Source of the DNA: Pontiella sulfatireligans
Lineage (GTDB): Bacteria; Verrucomicrobiota; Kiritimatiellia; Kiritimatiellales; Pontiellaceae
Assembly (NCBI RefSeq): GCF_900890705.1
Contig: NZ_CAAHFH010000001.1
Span: 1,364,001-1,428,000, forward strand
Reading direction: 5' to 3'
DNA length: 64,000 nucleotides
Shown: in pieces, positions 1 through 8,215 of the stretch
How the letters are laid out: the number at the start of each line of letters is the position of its first letter
Position numbering within the stretch: the first letter of the stretch is position 1
The notes under the pieces: generated by a model
The model's database searches: none
Told to the model about the DNA's origin: nothing
What the model saw: the letters and a program-made list of their open reading frames with translations, nothing else
Translations under genes and position numbers: made by a program

Positions 1-1
1 C

Positions 2-1381
2 TCGGCACAAGGCGTCTCCCTCGCACAGGTGATACGCCTAGAAAACGAAAATGTCTTCCTGCAGGTGTTTGCCGGCGGTCGCGGCATCGGAACCGACGCC
101 AAGGTTAAGTTCCTCGGCCGGACCATGCAGATTCCGTTCTCCGAAAACCTGCTTGGGCGCGTTTTCACAGGATCCGGCGAACCCCGCGACAACGGCCCGG
201 AGATCAAAGAAAACATGATCGACATCGGCGGCCCTTCGGTTAACCCCGCCAAGCGTATTATTCCGCGCAACATGGTTCGTACCGGCATTCCGATGATTGA
301 TGTATTCAACACGCTCGTTGAATCGCAGAAGCTCCCGATCTTCTCGGTGGCCGGCGAACCCTACAACGAACTGCTGGCGCAGATCGCCCTGCAGGCCGAA
401 GTAGACGTGATTATTCTCGGCGGCATGGGCCTAAAGCACGACGACTACCTCTTTTTCCGCGACAAGCTGGACGAAAGCGGCGCCCTTTCCCGTACGGTTA
501 TGTTCGTTCACACCGCATCCGACCCGACGGTTGAATGTCTGCTCGTGCCGGACGTAGCGCTGGCCGTTGCTGAAAAGTATGCCCAGGAAGACAAGCGCGT
601 ACTCGTGCTCCTGACCGATATGACCAACTTTGCCGACTCCATGAAGGAAGTGGCGATTACCATGGAACAGATTCCTTCGAACCGTGGTTATCCGGGCGAT
701 CTCTACTCGCAGCTGGCCGCCCGTTACGAGAAAGCCGTTGACTTTGAAGGCAGTGGATCGATCACCATTCTGGCCGTGACCACCATGCCGGGTGACGACG
801 TAACGCACCCTGTACCGGATAACACCGGTTATATTACCGAAGGCCAGTTCTACCTGAAAAACGGCCGCATCGAGCCGTTCGGTTCGTTGTCCCGTCTGAA
901 GCAGCAGGTTAACGACCGTACCCGCGATGACCACCGTGTTATCATGGATACCATGATTCAGCTTTATGCGAACTACAAAGAAACCCTGGAAAAACAGTCT
1001 ATGGGATTCCGCATGTCGGATTGGGACAGCAAGCTGCTTAAATATGGCGAACAGTTCGAAGCCAGCATGATGGACATTTCGATGAACACTCCGCTCGAAG
1101 AAGCGCTTGATAATGGCTGGAAAATTCTGGCCGACTGCTTTGAGCCTGCTGAGACCGGCATTCAGTCCAAATACACTGACAAGTTCTGGCCGAAGCAGGC
1201 CGGCGCCCCCAAGGCCGATCAGGTGCCAGAGGAACAGGCTGAGCCCGAGCAGGAAAAAAACGCAAAACCGAAGGCTGAATCCGACAAGAAAAAGAAGGCT
1301 AAGCCCGAGCAGGAAGAAAACGCAAAACCGAAGGCTGGATCCGACAAGAAAGAAAAGGCTAAGCCCGAGAAAAAAGCGTAA
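2..1381 (+). CDS. ntpB: V-type ATP synthase subunit B (5' end cut by window)
   Basis: Non-catalytic B subunit of the V1 head of a rotary V/A-type ATPase; with subunit A it forms the hexamer that couples ATP turnover to ion movement. The frame is open from base 2, so the gene begins before the window; the GTG at 29 is internal. Visible are the barrel region ([10 protein letters not shown]), the degenerate nucleotide-site segment [13 protein letters not shown] where catalytic subunits have a P-loop, and the [29 protein letters not shown] region spread over 775-835. The last ~55 residues form an unusual Lys/Glu/Pro-rich tail made from a 20-residue tandem repeat. It is followed after 20 nt by subunit D. 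Family assignment is certain; the role of the tail is unknown. Confidence 0.96.
   Translation, partial: SAQGVSLAQVIRLENENVFLQVFAGGRGIGTDAKVKFLGRTMQIPFSENLLGRVFTGSGEPRDNGPEIKENMIDIGGPSVNPAKRIIPRNMVRTGIPMIDVFNTLVESQKLPIFSVAGEPYNELLAQIALQAEVDVIILGGMGLKHDDYLFFRDKLDESGALSRTVMFVHTASDPTVECLLVPDVALAVAEKYAQEDKRVLVLLTDMTNFADSMKEVAITMEQIPSNRGYPGDLYSQLAARYEKAVDFEGSGSITILAVTTMPGDDVTHPVPDNTGYITEGQFYLKNGRIEPFGSLSRLKQQVNDRTRDDHRVIMDTMIQLYANYKETLEKQSMGFRMSDWDSKLLKYGEQFEASMMDISMNTPLEEALDNGWKILADCFEPAETGIQSKYTDKFWPKQAGAPKADQVPEEQAEPEQEKNAKPKAESDKKKKAKPEQEENAKPKAGSDKKEKAKPEKKA
1241..1378 (+). repeat. 60-bp in-frame tandem repeat encoding the basic tail of subunit B
   Basis: Two nearly identical 60-bp units (1241-1300, 1301-1360) and a partial third (1361-1378) encode repeats of the type PEQExNAKPKAxSDKKxKAK at the C-terminus of the ATPase B subunit. 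Units are 60 bp, so copy changes keep the frame. Confidence 0.9.
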
Positions 1382-1401
1382 CCCGTGGACGGACGGTAAA
1401 A

Positions 1402-1989
1402 ATGGCCAAAATCAAGTTAACCAAAAACGAGCTCAAGACGCAGCGTGATTCGCTTAAGCGATTCAGTCGCTACCTCCCGACACTCCAGCTTAAGAAGCAA
1501 CAGCTTCAGATGGAGATGCGGCGCCTTGACCAGGAAATTCTGGTTAAACGCGATGAAGAACAGGAAGCCCGCGCCAAACTCAGCTCGTGGATTCAGCTCT
1601 ACTCCGAGCCGATCGATCTCAGCCCGTATGCCGAGCTTGAAACGCTTAAAACTTCGCTTGGCAATATTGCCGGTGTGAGCATCCCGATTCTCGACGACCT
1701 CGTGTTTAAAAAGATTCCTATTAACCTGTTTGAAACAGAGCCCTGGACTGATGAAGGGACCAGAACACTTAAACAGCTGACGCGGCTTCGCGTTGAGCGC
1801 CAGATCCTCGAAGAGCAGCACCGCCTGCTCGGAGACGAGCTTCGCACAACCACCCAGCGTGTGAACCTCTTCGAAAAAGTGAAGATTCCGGAAGCCAAGG
1901 AAAACATCCGCGTAATCCGCATCTTTATGGGCGACCAGCAGACGGCCGCCGTTGCCCGCTCCAAAATTGCCAAAGGGAAAAACGCATGA
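1402..1989 (+). CDS. ntpD: V-type ATP synthase subunit D
   Basis: Central-stalk (rotor shaft) subunit D, 195 residues, the usual length. The N-terminus MAKIKLTKNELKTQRDSL and the long amphipathic helices at both ends are characteristic of the family; they form the coiled coil that penetrates the A3B3 head. ATG 1402 is preceded by a GGACGG Shine-Dalgarno-like stretch. The stop TGA overlaps the start of subunit I (ATGA, 4-nt overlap), indicating translational coupling within the ATPase operon. Confidence 0.95.
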   Translation: MAKIKLTKNELKTQRDSLKRFSRYLPTLQLKKQQLQMEMRRLDQEILVKRDEEQEARAKLSSWIQLYSEPIDLSPYAELETLKTSLGNIAGVSIPILDDLVFKKIPINLFETEPWTDEGTRTLKQLTRLRVERQILEEQHRLLGDELRTTTQRVNLFEKVKIPEAKENIRVIRIFMGDQQTAAVARSKIAKGKNA

Positions 1990-3785
1990 TCGTTAAGATG
2001 AAAAAACTGACGCTCCTTTGCACCCCTACGCAACAGAAGCAGACGCTTGAAAAGCTGCGCGAGCTTAAAGTGGTTCATGTGGAGCATGTCCAAGCGCCGG
2101 AAGGTTCCGAGCTTGATCAAGCCCGAAACCATTTGCTTTATGTGCAGCGTGCCCGGGAAGTGCTCACCTCGCGCCCCGATGCCGACCCGACAGGCAAAGA
2201 TGGCGACCAACTGGTAGACACCGTCTGGAAGTTAATCCACAAGGAAAAGGAACTGAAGGAAACCCTCCAAGCCTTGGAACACGAACACGGCCGCATCACC
2301 CCGTTCGGCGAGTTTGATCCCCGAGAAATCGTCAAGCTCAACGAAGGTGGCCTTTTTGTGAAGCTCTACGAGCTTCCGGTCAAGGACACGCCAGAAGTTC
2401 CTGACGGCATTGCGATCAGCGAAATCAGCCGCGATAAAACCTTGATCTACGTTCTGGCCGTCAGCCGGGAAGAATTCGCTATTCCGGCGCACGAAGTGAA
2501 ACTGCCGGATCGTTCGCATTCGCGCATCCTCCACCACATTGAAAAAACAAAAAAAGCGCTGGAAGAAACCGAAATTGAATTCCAGAAATATGCCGGCGAC
2601 AAACTGCTCGTCGAGCAGGTAGCTAGCAACGCCGCGGATTCGGTTAAATATTTGGAAGTGCAGAGCGGAATGGGAGCCGAACAGGCTGTTGCTTACCTGA
2701 AGGGATTCTATCCCGTAGACCGCGAGGATGACCTTATTGCGGCGGCGCAGGAAAACGGCTGGGGCTACCAACTCGAAGATGTTGATGCCGAAGACGCACC
2801 ACCCACCCTGCTCCGCAATCCGAAATGGGTTTCCCCCATCAAGGCGGCGCTCGATATGATCGGCGTGGTGCCGGGCTACAAGGAGCTGGACGTTAGCGCC
2901 CTGTTCCTTATTTTCCTCAGCATCTTCTTTGCCTTCATCATTGGCGATGCAGGATATGGGTTGCTGTTCATTGGTTTGACACTCTTTGGAAAATTAAAAA
3001 CCAAAGGCAACGCCGCTGCACAGCCGGGCTTGAACCTGATGATGGTCATGAGCGCCTTCTGCGTTATCTTCGGCGTGCTCACCGGGAACTATTTCGGCAT
3101 CCGGCTTGAAAGCCTTCCCGCTCCTTTTCAGGCGCTCTCGAGCAGCTATATGACGGGCAAGATGGCTGATGGAAGCTGGAACTCCGATCTGGCCGCCAAG
3201 AACGTCATGTTCATCTGCTTCTCCATCGGAACCATTCATATTTCTATCGCGCATGTATGGAATCTGATTCGCAAGATCAATTCCGTTGCCTGCCTGCAGG
3301 ATCTTGGATGGCTCTGCTGCACTTGGATGCTCTTTGGCGTGGTGCTGAACATGGTACTGAATATTGAGCTCCCGACCTGGGTGACCGCTTCGCAGCTTCC
3401 AATGCTTGGAACCGGCATCGGCCTCATCGTCCTGAGTCTGGTAATGACCAAATCCTATTTCGGGCTGGTTACGCTTGCGCTGGATGTCATCAACAACTTC
3501 GTGGATATCATCTCATACGTTCGCTTGTATGCTGTAGGCGCCGCCTCTTTGGCGATTGCCCAGGCCTTCAACGGAATGGCCTTCCCAGAGGGGGAAGCCA
3601 TTAAGTTTACCATTGGAGGCGCCCTGATTCTTTTCGCCGGCCATGCCTTGAATATTATTCTCGGGGCGATGGGCGTGATGGTTCACGGCATTCGACTGAA
3701 CACTCTCGAATTTTCCAGCCATGCCGGCGTTGAGTGGGCAGGTATACACTTCAATCCTTTTAAAAAATCAAACGACAACCTTTAA
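1986..3785 (+). CDS. ntpI: V-type ATP synthase subunit I
   Basis: Membrane stator subunit I (a-subunit homologue), 599 residues. The first ~300 residues are a soluble, charged, partly coiled-coil arm; the C-terminal half carries about seven hydrophobic segments. The segment ISYVRLYAVGAASLAIAQ near residue 512 contains the conserved arginine that faces the c-ring ion site. The start ATG overlaps the subunit D stop. Subunit K follows after 31 nt. Assignment is secure from length, topology and operon position. Confidence 0.95.
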   Translation: MIVKMKKLTLLCTPTQQKQTLEKLRELKVVHVEHVQAPEGSELDQARNHLLYVQRAREVLTSRPDADPTGKDGDQLVDTVWKLIHKEKELKETLQALEHEHGRITPFGEFDPREIVKLNEGGLFVKLYELPVKDTPEVPDGIAISEISRDKTLIYVLAVSREEFAIPAHEVKLPDRSHSRILHHIEKTKKALEETEIEFQKYAGDKLLVEQVASNAADSVKYLEVQSGMGAEQAVAYLKGFYPVDREDDLIAAAQENGWGYQLEDVDAEDAPPTLLRNPKWVSPIKAALDMIGVVPGYKELDVSALFLIFLSIFFAFIIGDAGYGLLFIGLTLFGKLKTKGNAAAQPGLNLMMVMSAFCVIFGVLTGNYFGIRLESLPAPFQALSSSYMTGKMADGSWNSDLAAKNVMFICFSIGTIHISIAHVWNLIRKINSVACLQDLGWLCCTWMLFGVVLNMVLNIELPTWVTASQLPMLGTGIGLIVLSLVMTKSYFGLVTLALDVINNFVDIISYVRLYAVGAASLAIAQAFNGMAFPEGEAIKFTIGGALILFAGHALNIILGAMGVMVHGIRLNTLEFSSHAGVEWAGIHFNPFKKSNDNL

Positions 3786-3816
3786 CAAATAGAATTCATC
3801 AACCGGAGGAAATATT

Positions 3817-4287
3817 ATGTTAGATCTAGCACCTGAACTTGCACCCGCAATGATTAAGCTCGGCGGAGCCGCCGCGCTCGCATTCGCAGCCATTGGATCC
3901 GCACTGGGCACCGGAACGGCCGGCATGGCTGGTATTGGCGCATGGAAAAAATGCTACCTGCAAGGCAAGCCTGCTCCGTTCATTCTACTCGTATTTATCG
4001 GCGCGCCACTGTCTCAGACGATTTACGGACTGCTGTTGCTTCTGTCTTTCAACAAAATGGCTCTAGCTGAAACAGCTGCGGTTATGTGGCCGGCCGTTCT
4101 TGGCGCAGGCATCATCGGAGGCATTGCCATGGGCATGTCTGCTTGGTACCAAGGCAAGGCCGGCGCAGCAGGCTCCGACGCCATGGCAGAAACAGGCCAG
4201 GGATTCGGTAACTACCTAACCACGCTTGGTATCGTAGAAACCGTCGCCCTCTTCGTGATGATCTTCATCCAGATGGCCCTCAAATAA
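3817..4287 (+). CDS. ntpK: V-type ATP synthase subunit K (c-ring proteolipid), probably Na+-binding
   Basis: Rotor-ring proteolipid with two fused hairpins (four membrane helices), 156 residues, exactly the length of Enterococcus hirae NtpK. Compared with the NtpK sodium site (T64, Q65, Q110, E139) the equivalents here are S66, Q67, Q112 and E141, all offset by +2, so the full Gln/Gln/Glu pattern of a Na+-binding ring is present. The ATG is preceded by a very strong Shine-Dalgarno (CCGGAGG), fitting the high copy number of this subunit. Last gene of the operon; a terminator follows at 4369. Ion choice is inferred from residues only. Confidence 0.94.
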   Translation: MLDLAPELAPAMIKLGGAAALAFAAIGSALGTGTAGMAGIGAWKKCYLQGKPAPFILLVFIGAPLSQTIYGLLLLLSFNKMALAETAAVMWPAVLGAGIIGGIAMGMSAWYQGKAGAAGSDAMAETGQGFGNYLTTLGIVETVALFVMIFIQMALK

Positions 4288-4293
4288 GAACGT

Positions 4294-4363
4294 AAACGGA
4301 GCATCCTGCTCCGTTTGCACGGGCTACACGCCTGAAAATACCCAACGAAGCAAGATGCTTCGT
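4294..4363 (+). repeat. Two perfect hairpins after the ATPase operon
   Basis: 4294-4316 is a 10-bp perfect stem (AAACGGAGCA/TGCTCCGTTT, 3-nt loop); 4345-4363 is an 8-bp perfect stem (ACGAAGCA/TGCTTCGT, 3-nt loop). Both lie between the subunit K stop and the terminator and may protect the 3' end of the mRNA. Confidence 0.6.
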
Positions 4364-4368
4364 CTACG

Positions 4369-4403
4369 AAAAACGCCCCGGAGCAATCCGAGGCGTTTTT
4401 TTT
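4369..4403 (+). terminator. Rho-independent terminator of the V-ATPase operon
   Basis: Stem AAAACGCC...GGCGTTTT with a 16-nt interior carrying a small inner CGG/CCG pairing, followed by a run of T. Position 80 nt after the subunit K stop. Confidence 0.85.
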
Positions 4404-4414
4404 GTTCAAGGTAA

Positions 4415-4467
4415 GTAGTCCCGCCCTTAGACGGTTCGTGCGCAGAGCCGCCTAAAGGCGGGACTAC
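4415..4467. repeat. REP-like imperfect palindrome
   Basis: Arms GTAGTCCCGCC (4415-4425) and GGCGGGACTAC (4457-4467) are perfectly complementary over 11 bp, with a second inner pairing (CTTAGACGG/CCGCCTAA). It sits between convergent genes and may act as a bidirectional terminator. It resembles dispersed intergenic REP sequences; no second copy is seen in this window. Confidence 0.6.
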
Positions 4468-4479
4468 GAACTTTTTTAT

Positions 4480-4815
4480 CTATCCCCACTTGCCTTTGTT
4501 CATATGGCCCTGCATTTCCGTCATGGAAAGCTTCATCTGAATGTAGGACGCCTTGAGGCTTTGCTCAAAAACCTTCACACATCCCGGATCGAGCGCATCC
4601 TTTATGCCGGCTTCGCAAACGCGCTCAATCTGGCGGGCTAGGTCGATCAACTGCGCATGAAGCGCATTGGTATAGCGAGAGCGCTCTATCAAGTTGGCCG
4701 CAGCATCATCGAGTGCAGTAAACTTTTCAGCAGCCGCTCCGCATTTTGGGCAATTCTCACAAACCTCGTCGCCATCGTGAATGTATCCGCATACTTCGCA
4801 TTTCCATTTCTTCAT
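4480..4815 (-). CDS. Rubredoxin-domain protein with helical C-terminal part
   Basis: 111 residues. The N-terminus carries a rubredoxin-type iron site: CEVCGY at residues 6-11 and CPKCGA near 22-27, the arrangement of the C-terminal domain of rubrerythrins. The remaining ~80 residues are helical and have no metal ligands I recognise. Such small proteins usually move electrons in anaerobic oxidative-stress defence (inference). The start ATG is supported by the Shine-Dalgarno AAGGAG seven nt upstream. It is a single gene transcribed toward the ATPase operon. Confidence 0.8.
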   Translation of the reverse strand: MKKWKCEVCGYIHDGDEVCENCPKCGAAAEKFTALDDAAANLIERSRYTNALHAQLIDLARQIERVCEAGIKDALDPGCVKVFEQSLKASYIQMKLSMTEMQGHMNKGKWG

Positions 4816-4928
4816 GTTGTACTCCTTAGTTAGGTAACATGAAGTTTAAAACCAATACGCAGGAAATCAAGTTCAGCCTTCCCACATTTGCCTTTCCGGC
4901 TTTTGGCGGGTTATGCATAATGTGCGCC

Positions 4929-5711
4929 ATGAAACTACAGACCGTTATTCAAACCTTGGAAGACATCGCCCCGCTGCACATTGCCGAAGACTGGGACAAT
5001 GTTGGATTGCTGATCAATCCGCTGCGCCCGCGCAACGTGAAAAAGATCCTGCTGACGATCGACCTGACCGAAGCCGTGGCCGACGAGGCCATTGCAGGAA
5101 AGGTTGACCTGATCATGGCCTACCACCCGATCCTGTTCCGCCCCGCGAGCCGCCTGAATGCGGACAATGCCTACGACCGCACGGTCATGAAGCTGATTCA
5201 GAAAAACGTTGCGGTCTACTCCCCCCACACCGCGCTCGATGCGGTTATCGGCGGCGTGAACGACTGGCTGGCTGACGGCGTCGGCGAAGGCGAGGTTTCG
5301 GTTCTCCAACCTTTGGGAAACTCCGATGCCGGCCAAGGACGCCTCGTTGAGCTGAAAAAACCGGTTAAGCTCAAAACACTGACCCAACGCATAAAGAAGC
5401 ATCTAGGGTTGAAAACATTGCGGATCGCATCAGCATCCAAAGATGGACCCGTCCAGACCGTCGCACTTTGCGCCGGGGCCGGAACCGATGCTTTCAAGGG
5501 CATTCAGGCCGATTGCTACCTGACCGGGGAGATGAGCCACCATAACGTGCTGGCTTCGACTTTAAACGGTTCGCACGTCATTCTTTGCGAGCATACCAAC
5601 ACCGAACGCGGCTATCTCCCCGTTTTTGGAAAAATTCTCCGCAAAGCGCTGGGCAACGGGGTTGACATCTGCGTGTCGGAAATAGATTCTGACCCGATTA
5701 AATTTAACTGA
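4929..5711 (+). CDS. Nif3-like dinuclear metal-centre protein (YbgI family)
   Basis: Cytoplasmic NIF3/YbgI-family protein, 260 residues from the ATG at 4929. Family hallmarks: AEDWDNVGLLI near the N-terminus, the metal-binding AYHPI and SPHTALD segments, and the C-terminal EHTNTERGYLP segment. Annotated in many genomes as a GTP cyclohydrolase 1 type 2 homologue; the true reaction is not established for most members. An in-frame ATG at 4839 would add 30 residues (MKFKTNTQEIKF...) with no family similarity, so I chose 4929. purM follows after 15 nt, probably in the same transcript. Confidence 0.88.
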   Translation: MKLQTVIQTLEDIAPLHIAEDWDNVGLLINPLRPRNVKKILLTIDLTEAVADEAIAGKVDLIMAYHPILFRPASRLNADNAYDRTVMKLIQKNVAVYSPHTALDAVIGGVNDWLADGVGEGEVSVLQPLGNSDAGQGRLVELKKPVKLKTLTQRIKKHLGLKTLRIASASKDGPVQTVALCAGAGTDAFKGIQADCYLTGEMSHHNVLASTLNGSHVILCEHTNTERGYLPVFGKILRKALGNGVDICVSEIDSDPIKFN

Positions 5712-5726
5712 TAGAGGACTGCTAAA

Positions 5727-6761
5727 ATGGCCAAGAAGAAAAAATCAGCCTACGCCGAAGCGGGCGTGGATATTGACGTAATGATGAATTCGCTCAAGCG
5801 GATCGGAAAAAAAGTTAAAGCCACCAACACCTCCGGCGTGGTCAGCGAGCTCGGTTCGTTCGGCGGACTGTTCAAATCGCCCGGCAAAGAAAACCTGCTG
5901 GTCAGCAGCGTCGACGGCGTCGGCACCAAACTGAAAGTCGCCAACATGGCCGGCAAGCACAACACCGTCGGCCAGGACCTCGTCAACCACTGCGTGAACG
6001 ACATCCTCGTTCAGGGCGCGCATCCCCTCTTCTTCCTCGACTATCTCGGCACGGCCTCGCTGGCGCCCAAAGTGTTTGAAGACGTCGTCGGCGGCTTCTG
6101 CAAAGCCTGCAAAGAAAACGGCGCGGCCCTGCTCGGCGGCGAAACCGCTGAAATGCCCGGCCTCTACCCGAACGGCGAGTACGACCTCGTCGGCACCATC
6201 GTCGGCACCGTTGAGCGAAAGAAGCTCATCACCGGCCAGAAAATAAAAAAGGGCGACGTCCTCATCGGCCTTCCCTCCACCGGCCTGCAAACCAACGGCT
6301 ACTCCCTCGCCCGCAAGGTCATTTTCGAGACCGCCGGCAAGAAGCTCTCCGACCTCGTGCCCGGCACCAAGGTGACCTTTGAGAAAACCCTGCTGGCCAT
6401 TCACAAGAGCTACCTCAATCCCGTTAGCGCGGTCATGAAGAAGGTCAGCATCCACGGCATGGCACACATCACCGGCGGCGGTCTCTACGACAACGTCCCG
6501 CGCGTACTGCCCGACAACGTTGACGCCGTATTCGACCGCGCCGCCTGGAAGACGCCCGCCATCTACGAATTCATCGAAGAGCAAGGCAAAGTCGACCACG
6601 AAGAAATGTACCGCGTCTTCAACATGGGTATCGGCTACGTGCTAATGGTCGGAAAGAAGGACGTCGAGCAGACTCTGAAAACCCTCAAAGCCAACAAGCA
6701 ACGCACCATCATCGTAGGCGAAGTGGTTGCCGGCTCCGGAAAATCGGTTCTGATCAACTAA
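5727..6761 (+). CDS. purM: Phosphoribosylformylglycinamidine cyclo-ligase (AIR synthetase)
   Basis: Fifth step of de novo purine synthesis: ATP-dependent ring closure of FGAM to AIR in the cytosol. 344 residues, the normal length. Signature segments: YAEAGVDID at the N-terminus, SSVDGVGTKLKVA, the GQDLVNHCVNDILVQGA region, GGETAEMPGLY, and HITGGGLYDNVPRVLP. Start ATG 5727 has GAGGA upstream. A hairpin terminator follows at 6807. Confidence 0.97.
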   Translation: MAKKKKSAYAEAGVDIDVMMNSLKRIGKKVKATNTSGVVSELGSFGGLFKSPGKENLLVSSVDGVGTKLKVANMAGKHNTVGQDLVNHCVNDILVQGAHPLFFLDYLGTASLAPKVFEDVVGGFCKACKENGAALLGGETAEMPGLYPNGEYDLVGTIVGTVERKKLITGQKIKKGDVLIGLPSTGLQTNGYSLARKVIFETAGKKLSDLVPGTKVTFEKTLLAIHKSYLNPVSAVMKKVSIHGMAHITGGGLYDNVPRVLPDNVDAVFDRAAWKTPAIYEFIEEQGKVDHEEMYRVFNMGIGYVLMVGKKDVEQTLKTLKANKQRTIIVGEVVAGSGKSVLIN

Positions 6762-6806
6762 GCCCCAATCACCCGCGGTGAGCCAGTCGAACCATTGGAA
6801 CACGAC

Positions 6807-6836
6807 AAAGGCGGGATAATCGATCCCGCCTTTATT
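6807..6836 (+). terminator. Terminator after purM
   Basis: Perfect 11-bp stem AAAGGCGGGAT/ATCCCGCCTTT with a 5-nt loop, followed by a short T-rich stretch, 45 nt after the purM stop. Confidence 0.75.
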
Positions 6837-6955
6837 CATGATTCAATACTGGGGATCAGTAATAACAATTCGCAATTCTAATGCAAATTCCGGTATTGAC
6901 TTCCTCTCCGCTCAGGTTGGTCGGAAGCTCCACCTCTAGCGGGGTTTAAGGGAAA

Positions 6956-7276
6956 TTAAGCCGGCATTGAAAGTTTGAGCCCTACAATACCCGCAATGAT
7001 GAACGCTACGCTTATCAGGCGCCCCGTATTGGCTGGCTCTCCAAACAGTACGATTCCGAGGATCACGGTGCCGACAGCACCTACGCCGACCCATACGCTA
7101 TAGGCTGTGCCGACCGGGAGTGTCTCCATAGCAATACCCAGTAGCCACAGACTGATAATCATCGCCAAAACCGTCCAAACAGTCGGCCACAGCCGAGAGA
7201 ATCCAGCCGTGTACTTCAACCCAATAGCCCATCCCATTTCAAACAGTCCTGCGAGAACAAGAATAGCCCAAGTCAT
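6956..7276 (-). CDS. gdx: SMR-family guanidinium exporter (Gdx/SugE type)
   Basis: Small multidrug resistance family transporter, 106 residues with four membrane helices. The N-terminus [23 protein letters not shown] carries the essential membrane Glu (E13), and the WVGVGAVGT segment is typical of the SugE/Gdx branch, which exports guanidinium by proton antiport. The open frame extends 30 codons further upstream but that stretch is the riboswitch leader; the ATG at 7276 matches family starts and has GGGAAG just upstream. Control by guanidine is indicated by the guanidine-II motif 22 nt upstream. Confidence 0.9.
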   Translation of the reverse strand: MTWAILVLAGLFEMGWAIGLKYTAGFSRLWPTVWTVLAMIISLWLLGIAMETLPVGTAYSVWVGVGAVGTVILGIVLFGEPANTGRLISVAFIIAGIVGLKLSMPA

Positions 7277-7297
7277 AATTCTTCCCTTTCTAGTCTT

Positions 7298-7342
7298 GGG
7301 GTCGTCCCCGATAAATGATGGAGCGGTGAGGTCGTCCTCACC
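7298..7342 (-). ncRNA. Guanidine-II (mini-ykkC) riboswitch
   Basis: On the minus strand two short GC-rich hairpins each close on an ACGA loop: GGTGAGG-ACGA-CCTCACC (7342-7325) and GGGG-ACGA-CCCC (7309-7298), separated by 15 nt. Two tandem stems with ACGR loops are the defining feature of the guanidine-II class. The second stem lies just upstream of the ribosome-binding region of gdx, consistent with translational control: ligand-stabilised stems free the RBS. The match to a guanidinium exporter downstream makes the call strong. Confidence 0.9.
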
Positions 7343-7454
7343 TCCGTTCAAACGGCCAGCCCTCACCTCTTCAACAGATGGAGCTTCGGTCCTGCTTGTC
7401 TTTCGCTTCGTTGAGTTCCTCGCTTTACCTAGTGGGGCTTGGTGGTGGTTAGAG

Positions 7455-7873
7455 ATGTTATTCCGTGAATCTTTCCATTGCTTGTGGATTTGTGAATACA
7501 GCCATTCCTGTAGTCATTAACCGAAAACCTAATTTCTTATAGAATCCTTCCATTCCAGAGGTTGCATAAAGAATAAGGTTACAAGTTGGAAGTTTATCTG
7601 AAATGGTTTAAATGATGGTTTTTCCAATTCCTTTTCCTTGGGTTTCGGGAAGGGCAGCAACATCGTAAATTGCTCCCTGATATTCTCCATCCGATATTGC
7701 TCTTCCAAATCCAAGCAGTTGGAAATTTCATTAACAAACACCGTTGTGTGAGTGGCTTCAAAAGCGCTTCGGTGAACCACTGGTTCATGATAGGCCATTC
7801 CAACTTCTTTCAGTGACTCAGTAATGGTCTTCCAGTCAACGTCAGAACAATCTGTTATGATTTTGAGCTCCAT
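7455..7873 (-). pseudogene. GNAT-family N-acetyltransferase, frameshifted and interrupted
   Basis: The intact N-terminal part (MELKIITDCSDVDWKTI, then SLKEVGMAYHEPVVHRSAF) reads from 7873. Near 7725-7740 the frame breaks; in the next frame the acetyl-CoA-binding core continues (FGRAISDGEYQGAIYDVAA, ETQGKGIGKTII), is interrupted by TAA at 7608-7610, and resumes to LYATSGMEGFYKKLGF and a stop at 7455. So there is one frameshift and one nonsense codon. The QGKGIG motif is the GNAT acetyl-CoA loop. The remnant is clearly a recent pseudogene. Confidence 0.85.
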
Positions 7874-8031
7874 ATTCTTTCATGTGTAAAACGTTAAATC
7901 CACTTTGCATTACGCTTTGACCTCATTCGCCGGCATTCACCGGAGCAGGCTTTCTCGATTGGTTGGGTTCCCTTATATAACCATAGCGGAGAAAGTACTT
8001 CGCTTGCTCAATCCAGTCACCAGAAGGATAG

Positions 8032-8163
8032 TTACAATAAACTTTTAATATACATACCAAATGTATGCAGTTCAGTCCAATCATCTTGATTCTGGACAAG
8101 CCACGCATCCGCAGCTGCACCCGTGAGCGCGAAAAACAGTGTAATACTCAATGCACATTTCAT
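8032..8163 (-). pseudogene. Fragment of a secreted protein (signal peptide plus ~25 residues)
   Basis: An ATG at 8163 with a good Shine-Dalgarno (GGAG, 8 nt) opens a 43-codon frame, MKCALSITLFFALTGAAADA..., that looks like a Sec signal peptide followed by a short tail. It lies 53 nt downstream of the GH2 gene on the same strand, so it is probably the start of a formerly longer last gene of the operon. The rest of the gap 7874-8215 shows short disconnected frames only; I recognise nothing else in it. Confidence 0.4.
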
Positions 8164-8215
8164 ATCAGTTCTCCGGCAATTCGAATCGTCATTTCCGTTT
8201 CGATTCAGAGAAATG

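Noticed and set aside
431..934. Long antisense frames opposite the ATPase and other high-GC genes
   Set aside because: They are mirror frames of strongly conserved genes, with no RBS and no protein-like motifs.
4415..4467. CRISPR-like repeat
   Set aside because: A single palindrome without regularly spaced copies; no CRISPR array or cas gene is present in the window.
4839..4928. N-terminal extension of the Nif3-like protein
   Set aside because: The 30 extra residues match nothing in the family and the internal ATG at 4929 fits the usual start.
5745..6599. 284-codon antisense frame over purM
   Set aside because: A by-product of purM codon usage; the sense strand is an unmistakable purM.
7107..7520. 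Plus-strand frame over gdx and the riboswitch
   Set aside because: It overlaps a riboswitch and an SMR gene that are far better supported on the minus strand.
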